From: UBA1124 sp963933095
Lineage (GTDB): Bacteria > Pseudomonadota > Gammaproteobacteria > Pseudomonadales > Cellvibrionaceae
Assembly: GCA_963933095.1 (NCBI GenBank)
Contig: CAWVSV010000001.1
Span: 1 to 60,108 of the forward strand
Direction of reading: 5' to 3'
DNA length: 60,108 nucleotides
The position numbers were made by a program, and so were the translations under genes. Below the pieces are notes generated by a model that saw nothing but the letters and a program-made list of their open reading frames with translations, searched no databases and was not told where the DNA came from. Shown one piece after another: positions 53,610 through 60,108 of the stretch; the first letter of the stretch is position 1; every line of letters starts with the position of its first letter.

Positions 53610-56156
53610 TTAAAAGATCTCCTCCGGTAGCTCTTCGGTGACACTGTTGCCATCTATTGCCATCGCTTCGGTCTCGATCAGCTGTGGCTCATTACCTGCG
53701 CGAAAGATTTCAAAAATGGCATTGCTGCTACCGGGCTGGGCTCTCAGACCTGTTGCAGGGTCGATGCGAACTGTCACTAATCCGTCAGGTTGCTGCTTTG
53801 GGACTTCTGGGTGCTCAATTAGGGCCAGTTGCATATAATCGAGCCAGATCGGTAGTGCGGCCGAACCGCCGTATTCATTCCTGCCCAGTGGGGTGTTGCG
53901 GTCAAAGCCAAGCCATGTGGTTGTTATGACGCTGGGGCTGTAGCCTGAAAACCAGGCGTCACGAGGGCCATTGGTGGTGCCAGTCTTGCCTGCTATGTCA
54001 GTTCGACCTAAGGCGCGAGCACGGCGGCCGGTACCGTGCTGAACAACGTCTCGCAGCATAGAGTCAATAATGTAGGCGACCCGCGGATCAAGTACGCGAG
54101 GGGCGGAGGGCAGGTCTTTCCCCTGCGTAACAAATTCAATGTCTGCTGGAACGATGTTAATCGCTTCTTCTGTGGTCTCATTGTTCGCCAATTTTTCTAA
54201 TGTTTCGGTGTCAATAACTTCTACTGGGTTCTCTTCATAATTGCTCCGGTTATCGCAGTCACGACAAACGGTTAGCGGTTGGCTGAGGTAAATGCTTTTA
54301 CCATCGACATCTTCGATAGAGTCAATTAAAAAGGGTTTTACGCGGAAGCCACCGTTGGCAAACACAGCATAACCGGTGGCGATTTGGAGTGGTGTTAAAG
54401 CGTGACTACCAAGCGCTAAAGATAAGACACGGGGCATCTCACTGGTGTCAAAACCAAAGCGTTCGAGACCAGAGAGTGCGTTATCGATGCCGATGCCACG
54501 TAGCACGCGAATGGAGACAAGGTTGCGGGATTTGTAAAGCGCTTGACGTAAGCGAGTGGGGCCAAAGAATTTACCACTGGCATTTTCGGGGCGCCAGGCT
54601 GTTTCAAGGCCTGAGTCATCAAAGACAATCGGCGCGTCATTCATAATGGTGGCGGAGGTGAAGCCGTGCTCCAGTGCGGTGCTGTAAATAAAGGGTTTGA
54701 AGTTGGAACCCGGTTGGCGCGCGGCTTGAATGACGCGGTTAAAGTGACTTTGTTGGAAGTCGAAGCCACCGACCATAGACAGGATTGCTCCATTCTCAGG
54801 ATTGAGAGAAACTAAAGCCGCTTGCGCTGCTGGAATTTGTCGGAGTCGCCAAGTGTTTTCACCGTCACTGTCGGTTTGCTCTATGCGAATTATATCGCCA
54901 ACCGCAGCGATGTCGGCAGCGGTTTTAGGTGCTGCGCTGCGGCGATTTTCACTGAGGTAGCGGCGTGCAGTGGACAATCCGTCCTCCCAATTAAGGGTGG
55001 CATCGCTGCTGTCGGCAAGCAATACATCGATTGAATTGCTGTGCACTGCTGTTACAGCCGCCGCTTTAAGCCCCGCTACGTCAGGAAGTTTTTTCAGTTT
55101 TGCCAGCCACTCAGCGTAGAGTTGTGTTGCCTCCGCTGTGGACTCCGGTGACATGGTCAGTGGCGGCAGTGTTTCTTCAGGGCCGCGGTAGCCGTGGCGA
55201 TGATCATAATCTAAAAGACCGGTAACTATGCTACTTTGAGCCTTGTCTTGCAGGGTGCTATCAACAGTCGTGTAAACACGGTAGCCCTCGGTGTAGGCAC
55301 TTTTACCTAATAATTGAATAGCTTCTTTACGGGCTTGTTCGGCAATATAGGGCGCTTGTAAATCGAGCGGTGAGCCGTGATAGCTAGCGGTAACTGCTTC
55401 GGCCTTGGCGGCGTTGAACTCATCGCTGCCTATATAACCTAGCTCTAACATGCGATCGAGAATCCAGTCGCGACGAATCAGTGCGCGGCTTGGATTGGCT
55501 ATTGGGTTATAGGCCGAAGGCGCTTTAGGTAAACCGGCGATCATTGCTAGCTGGGCCAAGCTTAATTCATCGATACCTTTGCCATAGTAAACGTTAGCAG
55601 ATGCTTGAATGCCATAGGCGCGATTGCCTAAATAGATTTTATTGACGTAGAGTTCAAGAATTTCGGCTTTGCTGAGTTTTTGTTCGATTTGCAAGGCTAG
55701 CAAAATCTCATTGAACTTCCTGGCAAAGGTTTGATTGCGGGTGAGGAAGAAATTTCGCGCGACTTGCATGGTAATAGTGCTGCCGCCGGTTTGAATATGA
55801 CCCGATTGCAAGAGTTGTGAGGCGGCTCGCATAAGTCCCTTAATAGAAACTCCATTATGCGCGTAGAATTGATCATCTTCGGCGGCTAATATGGCGTCAA
55901 TATAATATTGCGGGATGTCTTTGTAGGCGATGGGGTAGCGACGCTTTTCGCCAAACTCACCGATTAGACGATCGTCGCGGGAATAAATGCGCAGCGGAGT
56001 TTGCAGTTTAACTTGGCGCAAAGTTTCAACAGCTGGTAATTTAGGGCTAAGGTAAAGATAAAGTCCGGCAAATAACAGGGTACTGCCACAGATACCTGCT
56101 AGGGATAGCCATGACAAGACGGAAATGTATTTGTTTTGAAATATGTATTTTCCCAT
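53610..56156 (-). CDS. mrcA: Penicillin-binding protein 1A
   Basis: This 848-residue bifunctional peptidoglycan synthase (also called ponA) has an N-terminal membrane anchor (about 12-33), a GT51 glycosyltransferase domain (catalytic Glu in AAEDDQFYAHNGVSIKG, then GGSTITMQVARNFFL), an OB-like insert and a transpeptidase domain with SNFK (PGSNFKPFIYSTALEHG), SRNLVSIRV and KTGTTNGPRDAWFSGYSP. It should polymerise and cross-link glycan strands. It is divergent from the pil operon, the usual context. Length and motifs are normal. Confidence 0.96.
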   Translation of the reverse strand: MGKYIFQNKYISVLSWLSLAGICGSTLLFAGLYLYLSPKLPAVETLRQVKLQTPLRIYSRDDRLIGEFGEKRRYPIAYKDIPQYYIDAILAAEDDQFYAHNGVSIKGLMRAASQLLQSGHIQTGGSTITMQVARNFFLTRNQTFARKFNEILLALQIEQKLSKAEILELYVNKIYLGNRAYGIQASANVYYGKGIDELSLAQLAMIAGLPKAPSAYNPIANPSRALIRRDWILDRMLELGYIGSDEFNAAKAEAVTASYHGSPLDLQAPYIAEQARKEAIQLLGKSAYTEGYRVYTTVDSTLQDKAQSSIVTGLLDYDHRHGYRGPEETLPPLTMSPESTAEATQLYAEWLAKLKKLPDVAGLKAAAVTAVHSNSIDVLLADSSDATLNWEDGLSTARRYLSENRRSAAPKTAADIAAVGDIIRIEQTDSDGENTWRLRQIPAAQAALVSLNPENGAILSMVGGFDFQQSHFNRVIQAARQPGSNFKPFIYSTALEHGFTSATIMNDAPIVFDDSGLETAWRPENASGKFFGPTRLRQALYKSRNLVSIRVLRGIGIDNALSGLERFGFDTSEMPRVLSLALGSHALTPLQIATGYAVFANGGFRVKPFLIDSIEDVDGKSIYLSQPLTVCRDCDNRSNYEENPVEVIDTETLEKLANNETTEEAINIVPADIEFVTQGKDLPSAPRVLDPRVAYIIDSMLRDVVQHGTGRRARALGRTDIAGKTGTTNGPRDAWFSGYSPSVITTTWLGFDRNTPLGRNEYGGSAALPIWLDYMQLALIEHPEVPKQQPDGLVTVRIDPATGLRAQPGSSNAIFEIFRAGNEPQLIETEAMAIDGNSVTEELPEEIF

Positions 56157-56196
56157 AAGAAATAATGGCTTAGCTCACAGTTTGGGGGTGGCCTGT

Positions 56197-56223
56197 ATTA
56201 TACGACCTTTTTCAGGGTTTACA
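56197..56223 (-). promoter_or_regulatory. Candidate promoter of ponA
   Basis: On the minus strand a perfect TATAAT (56202-56197) is preceded, with a short 15-base spacer, by TGTAAA (56223-56218). It would start transcription about 35 bases before the ponA ATG. The short spacer lowers confidence. Confidence 0.35.
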
Positions 56224-56301
56224 TATTGTATAGTTTGGTGCAGTCTTCAGTTAAAGTGCTATAACATCAATAATACGTAAGTTGCGGATATAGATAGAAA
56301 A

Positions 56302-57372
56302 ATGGGTATATTTGAATTCTTTGAGCGAAAGCAAAAACCTGTTATAGGGCTCGATATAAGCTCTACGTCAGTAAAATTGCTGGAGCTAAGTCGTCAGGGC
56401 GACACCTACCGGGTCGAAGGCTATGCCGTAAAGGCCTTGCCGCCTAATGTCGTGGTAGAAAAAAATATTAGTGATGAAGAAGCTGTGGCTGAGGTTGTGC
56501 GCGAGCTAGTTAAGATGTCGCGATCTAAAGTGCGTGATGCGGCGGTTGCCGTGGCGGGTTCTGCAGTAATCACCAAATTAGTGGAAATGCCAGCAGGTTT
56601 GTCTGAAGATGCTATGGAAGCACAGATAGCCGTTGAAGCCGACCAGTACATTCCTTATCCGCTTGAAGAAGTCGCTATCGATTTTGAGGTGCAGGGCCTG
56701 TCCGAGCGCGGCTCTGAGCAGGTTGAAGTATTGTTGGCGGCTTGTCGTCGTGAAAATGTTGACCTCCGGCAGAGCGTGTTAGAGCAGGCTGGCCTCGTTG
56801 CCAAAGTTGTCGATGTAGAGGCTTATACTATGGAGCGGGCCTTCTCCTTGCTAGCCGCACAATTCGAAGATCACGATGACGACATGGTGGTGGCTATTGT
56901 CGATGTCGGGGCAACTATGACCACGTTAAGCGTGCTTGTTGGCGGTAAAACTGTGTATACCCGCGAGCAATTATTTGGTGGCAAGCAGCTGACCGAAGAA
57001 ATTCAACGTCGTTACGGTCTCTCTACAGCTGAGGCGGGTCTCGCCAAAAAGCAGGGCGGTTTGCCAGACGATTATGAGCTTGAGGTGTTGGAACCGTTTA
57101 AAGAGGCTGTGGTGCAGCAAGTGACCCGCTCACTGCAGTTCTTCTTTTCTTCGAGTCAGTATAACGATGTCGATCAAATTGTTTTAGCAGGTGGTGTGGC
57201 CGCGATGGATGGTCTGGTGGAAATTATCGAAGAAAAACTCGGTGCCAAGACCTCCGTAGCTAATCCTTTCGCCAACATGTCGGTTTCTTCTAAGGTTAAC
57301 GCCGCGGCGTTGACCAATGATGCGCCTTCAATGATGATTGCGACAGGACTTGCCATGAGGAGTTTTTGCTAA
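56302..57372 (+). CDS. pilM: PilM, actin-like type IV pilus assembly protein
   Basis: This 356-residue cytoplasmic protein has an FtsA-like ATPase fold: nucleotide-binding VIGLDISSTSVKLLEL at 15-30, VAIVDVGATMTTLSVL and VLAGGVAAMDGLVE. It binds the N-terminus of PilN and links the pilus machine to its motor. First gene of pilMNOPQ. Its stop overlaps the pilN start by one base (TAATG). Confidence 0.96.
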   Translation: MGIFEFFERKQKPVIGLDISSTSVKLLELSRQGDTYRVEGYAVKALPPNVVVEKNISDEEAVAEVVRELVKMSRSKVRDAAVAVAGSAVITKLVEMPAGLSEDAMEAQIAVEADQYIPYPLEEVAIDFEVQGLSERGSEQVEVLLAACRRENVDLRQSVLEQAGLVAKVVDVEAYTMERAFSLLAAQFEDHDDDMVVAIVDVGATMTTLSVLVGGKTVYTREQLFGGKQLTEEIQRRYGLSTAEAGLAKKQGGLPDDYELEVLEPFKEAVVQQVTRSLQFFFSSSQYNDVDQIVLAGGVAAMDGLVEIIEEKLGAKTSVANPFANMSVSSKVNAAALTNDAPSMMIATGLAMRSFC

Positions 57373-57947
57373 TGGCGAACATCAACCTATTACCTTGGCG
57401 CGAACAGTACCGCGCAGAAAAGAAGAAAGAGTTTTTTTCGCTGCTCGCCAGTGTGTGCCTGTTTGCAGGGCTGGCATCATTCCTTTGGGTTAGCGCGGTT
57501 GAAAGTTCTATTTCAGGCCAAAATGCTCGGAATGCTCTTCTTAATACTGAAATTGCAGTCTTGAGCAAGCAGGTTCGAGAAATCAAAGAGTTGAAAAAAC
57601 AAAAGGCTGAATTGCTTGATCGCATGAAGGTGATTCAGGATTTGCAGGGCACTCGGCCCGTGATAGTGCGTCATTTCGATGAAATGGTGCGGGCAATACC
57701 AGACGGAGTTTTCCTGACAGCACTGACTAGTCGCGGTAAGGTCCTTAGCCTTAAGGGCATTGCGGAATCCAATAATCGAGTTTCAAGCTTGATGCGCAAT
57801 TTAGATGAATCAGGCTGGTTTGCTACACCTAATCTAACGTCAGTGAAAGATGCTAGCGAGTATGGCGAACAAGCCAATGCATTTGTTATGACTGTTCAGA
57901 CTGAAGTACCTAAATCGCAGCAACAGTCCCAACAAGAGGAGCTTTAA
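57372..57947 (+). CDS. pilN: PilN, type IV pilus inner-membrane alignment protein
   Basis: This 191-residue bitopic protein starts with the conserved MANINLLPWR that binds PilM. It has one membrane helix at about 22-39 (SLLASVCLFAGLASFLWV), then a coiled coil and a periplasmic fold (FLTALTSRGKVLSLKGIAES). It forms a heterodimer with PilO. The ATG at 57372 was chosen over a TTG two codons earlier because it begins the conserved motif and couples to pilM. Confidence 0.96.
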   Translation: MANINLLPWREQYRAEKKKEFFSLLASVCLFAGLASFLWVSAVESSISGQNARNALLNTEIAVLSKQVREIKELKKQKAELLDRMKVIQDLQGTRPVIVRHFDEMVRAIPDGVFLTALTSRGKVLSLKGIAESNNRVSSLMRNLDESGWFATPNLTSVKDASEYGEQANAFVMTVQTEVPKSQQQSQQEEL

Positions 57948-57948
57948 C

Positions 57949-58563
57949 ATGGCTCTAGCAGATGTAGTTGAGCAGATAAAAGATTTTGATGTCAATGATA
58001 TTGATATCGACCGTATAGGTGTGTGGCCGGCAGTGGCGAAAATGGCGGTATGTATCGTTGCGGTCGTCGTGATCGGGGCGCTAACATATTTTATGCTGGT
58101 GAAAGATTTAAATATTAATCTAGATCGAGTCGTTGCCAAAGAGGCTGAGTTGAGGCGTTCATTTGAGCTAAAGAGCTTTGAAGCGGCTAACCTGGATGCT
58201 TATCGCGCACAAAAAGAAGAGATGAAAAAATCCTTGGCAGCGCTGGTGTCTCAGTTGCCAAGTGATACTGAAGTGCCGGGTCTATTGGAGGATATAGATG
58301 AGCGCGGCGCCGAAAGTGGACTAGATATTAATAGTATCAAGTTGCTGCCAGAGCGAGCCAAAGAGTTTTATATTGAATTGCCAATTGATATTGATATGGT
58401 CGGTGGTTATCACGATATGGGGTCGTTTGTCAGTGGTGTTGCCGCTATGCCTCGTATTGTAACCTTGCACGATTACGACATTAAGCTGGATAAGGGTGGT
58501 TCGCTGCTGGCGATTAAGATTAAAGCCAAAACTTATCGATATAAATCACAGGACGAGGGTTAA
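57949..58563 (+). CDS. pilO: PilO, type IV pilus inner-membrane alignment protein
   Basis: This 204-residue protein has a cytoplasmic N-terminal helix (LADVVEQIKDFDVNDIDIDR), one membrane segment (about 30-48, MAVCIVAVVVIGALTYFML), a coiled coil (about 60-100) and a ferredoxin-like domain near the C-terminus (LPIDIDMVGGYHDMGSFVSG). It pairs with PilN and binds PilP. It starts one base after the pilN stop. Confidence 0.95.
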   Translation: MALADVVEQIKDFDVNDIDIDRIGVWPAVAKMAVCIVAVVVIGALTYFMLVKDLNINLDRVVAKEAELRRSFELKSFEAANLDAYRAQKEEMKKSLAALVSQLPSDTEVPGLLEDIDERGAESGLDINSIKLLPERAKEFYIELPIDIDMVGGYHDMGSFVSGVAAMPRIVTLHDYDIKLDKGGSLLAIKIKAKTYRYKSQDEG

Positions 58564-58565
58564 GC

Positions 58566-59090
58566 ATGAATTGTAAACTGTTCGTGCTTTTTCCCGTACT
58601 ACTAGCCTTGGTAGCTTGTACCGGTAGTGGCAATCAGGACCTTCGAGATTACATTGCGGAGGTTAAAAAGCGCCCTAAGGGCACAATTGAGCCGATACCG
58701 ACTTTTCGCCCCTATGAAGCATTTAGCTACAGCGCGGTGACATTACGCAGTCCTTTTGAGGTGCCACTGCCTGAAGCAGAAAAAGTATATGTTGCTGCAA
58801 GTGAGAATGTTAAACCCGACTTAAATCGTGAGAAAGAGGTGTTGGAAAGTTTCAATATCGCCTCGCTAAGGATGGTGGGTTCATTAACTCAGGGTGGCGT
58901 GCTTTGGGCTCTGGTTGACGATGGTACTGGTGAGGTACACCCCGTAACCAATGGTAATTACCTGGGTAAAAATCATGGTCGTATTGTCGCCGCTAATGAC
59001 GGCAGCGTAGAAATTGTAGAAATTGTTTCCAATGGCCGCGATGGCTGGGTTGAACGTCCAAGAACTCTAAAGATTAAAGAGAAGGAATAG
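58566..59090 (+). CDS. pilP: PilP, type IV pilus lipoprotein
   Basis: This 174-residue lipoprotein has a lipobox LVAC (Cys18), a flexible Pro/Lys linker and a C-terminal beta domain (about 75-170, IASLRMVGSLTQGGVLWALV and NYLGKNHGRIV). It connects the PilNO complex with the secretin PilQ. The gene lies two bases after pilO. Confidence 0.95.
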   Translation: MNCKLFVLFPVLLALVACTGSGNQDLRDYIAEVKKRPKGTIEPIPTFRPYEAFSYSAVTLRSPFEVPLPEAEKVYVAASENVKPDLNREKEVLESFNIASLRMVGSLTQGGVLWALVDDGTGEVHPVTNGNYLGKNHGRIVAANDGSVEIVEIVSNGRDGWVERPRTLKIKEKE

Positions 59091-59095
59091 ATAGC

Positions 59096-60108
59096 ATGCG
59101 AGCTCATTCACTGTTGTTATGTCTAAGTCGAAAAGTGGGCGCTCTGCTGGCCAGTATTATCTTGCTGGCCGCGCCGCTATCGGCTTTAGCCAATACTCTT
59201 GAGGATATTCGTTTTTCCGAATTGTCGGCCGAGCGTTTTGAAATTAAATTATCTTTCTCTGAGGCCCCAGAAGATCCTGCTGGTTATACCATCGAAAAAC
59301 CTGCGCGTATCGTGCTCGATTTTGCCGCTACCAACAGCGCCCTAGAGCAAAAGAAATTTCCATTATCTTTTGAGAATGCAAAAAGTGCCGTGGTTTTGGG
59401 TACCGATGAGCGCACCCGACTTATCGTCAATCTCGAGTCATTGACGACTTATAACGCTCGGGTAGAGGGGAATTTTTATATTGTCGAAGTGGGCAATAAG
59501 CACGTCGATAGTTACTTAAAAGAAACTGTTTCGCTGGTGGGTGCTGCTAGTAAAGAGCAAAAGCGCGGCGATATATCAGTGACTGATATTGATTTCCGCC
59601 GCGGGGAAGAAGGCGAAGGTAAAATTATTATTGCGTTGTCTGACAGTAATGTCGGTATCGATGTTGATCAAACCGCAGAGGGCGTTTTTGTCACCTTTTC
59701 CAATGCCTTTTTACCGCAAGAGTTGCGTCGCCGTTTGGATGTTATTGATTTCGCCACACCGGTTAGTTTTATTGATGCTAGTTATGATGGTGACCGTGTA
59801 GCTCTAAAAGTAGAAGTGGCCGGTGATTATGATTATTTAGCTTATCAGGCTGATAGTGAATATGTTGTCAGTATTAAACCTTTGTCGTTTGAGGAGCTGG
59901 AAGAGAAGAAAGCTAAATTTGCCTTTGTGGGTGAAAAATTATCGCTGAATTTCCAGGATATTGAAGTGCGTTCAGTGTTACAGCTGATCGCTGACTTTAC
60001 TGAATTAAACTTGGTTGCTAGTGATACGGTCTCTGGTCGCATTACTCTTCGCCTCGATAGTGTGCCTTGGGATCAGGCGCTGGATCTGGTGCTAAAAACA
60101 AAGGGTTT
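59096..60108 (+). CDS. pilQ: PilQ secretin, truncated by the window edge
   Basis: At least 337 residues of the outer-membrane secretin are visible, with no stop before the window ends. The signal peptide runs to about residue 33 (ASIILLAAPLSALA). Two AMIN-type beta domains follow (IRFSELSAERFEIKLSFSEA, VTDIDFRRGEEGEGKIIIAL). An STN-like N0 domain starts near 280 (LSLNFQDIEVRSVLQLIADF). AMIN domains bind peptidoglycan. The missing C-terminal part should hold the KH-like N1 domain and the secretin gate. It starts five bases after pilP. Confidence 0.93.
   Translation, partial: MRAHSLLLCLSRKVGALLASIILLAAPLSALANTLEDIRFSELSAERFEIKLSFSEAPEDPAGYTIEKPARIVLDFAATNSALEQKKFPLSFENAKSAVVLGTDERTRLIVNLESLTTYNARVEGNFYIVEVGNKHVDSYLKETVSLVGAASKEQKRGDISVTDIDFRRGEEGEGKIIIALSDSNVGIDVDQTAEGVFVTFSNAFLPQELRRRLDVIDFATPVSFIDASYDGDRVALKVEVAGDYDYLAYQADSEYVVSIKPLSFEELEEKKAKFAFVGEKLSLNFQDIEVRSVLQLIADFTELNLVASDTVSGRITLRLDSVPWDQALDLVLKTKG

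Overview
The window looks like chromosomal DNA of a Gram-negative gammaproteobacterium, probably a marine or biofilm-forming relative of Pseudomonas/Cellvibrionales. The evidence is a set of housekeeping blocks in the order familiar from pseudomonads: nrdR-ribD-ribE-ribB-ribH-nusB-thiL-pgpA, ponA/pilMNOP(Q), and priA-SPOR-hslV-hslU-DUF971. There are also many Gram-negative envelope proteins (lipoproteins, outer-membrane barrels, RND and type I secretion systems). I cannot name a genus. I see no tRNA, rRNA, insertion sequence, CRISPR array or prophage.

Positions 1-8000 are accessory. They hold a YbaY/META lipoprotein, an amidohydrolase lipoprotein with a Cys-rich tail, a small TPR-like gene behind a good Fur box, and a sortase encoded just upstream of one small secreted protein ending in an LPETA sorting signal. 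An outer-membrane barrel gene follows, after an intergenic stretch rich in dyad symmetries. Positions 7318-23820 form a minus-strand adhesin locus. It encodes a 3437-residue repeat adhesin with a C-terminal type I secretion signal, then its ABC transporter, HlyD-type adaptor, TolC-type outer-membrane protein, an OmpA-like lipoprotein and one more lipoprotein. No LapD/LapG-type release system is present and I see no LapG-type site near the adhesin N-terminus.

Positions 24000-33430 are a plus-strand metabolic run. Riboflavin synthesis (ribD, ribE, ribB with a dead RibA-like tail, ribH, and a separate intact ribA) is interleaved with nusB, thiL, pgpA, a retropepsin-like protease, a DUF481 barrel, a VanZ-like protein and a zinc-ribbon protein. 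Positions 33465-36489 hold divergent glgA and glgC for glycogen synthesis. A RIO-type kinase, a VF530-family protein, a dicarboxylate/amino-acid symporter and parC follow, with a 724-bp stretch before parC that looks like decayed coding sequence.

From 42482 to 52415 the minus strand carries an RND pump with its adaptor, then (in reverse order of transcription) DUF971, hslU, hslV, a SPOR protein and priA. hslV has a convincing sigma-32 promoter. rpmE lies divergent from priA behind a structured leader, and its terminator appears to lie inside the start of the next gene, a secreted nuclease. The right end holds ponA (minus) and the divergent pilM-pilN-pilO-pilP-pilQ operon, with pilQ cut by the window edge.

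The most unusual content is the Gram-negative sortase/LPETA pair and the adhesin secretion locus with its two accessory lipoproteins. Regulatory elements read directly from sequence (Fur box, sigma-32 promoter, rpmE leader, several perfect hairpins) are listed separately.
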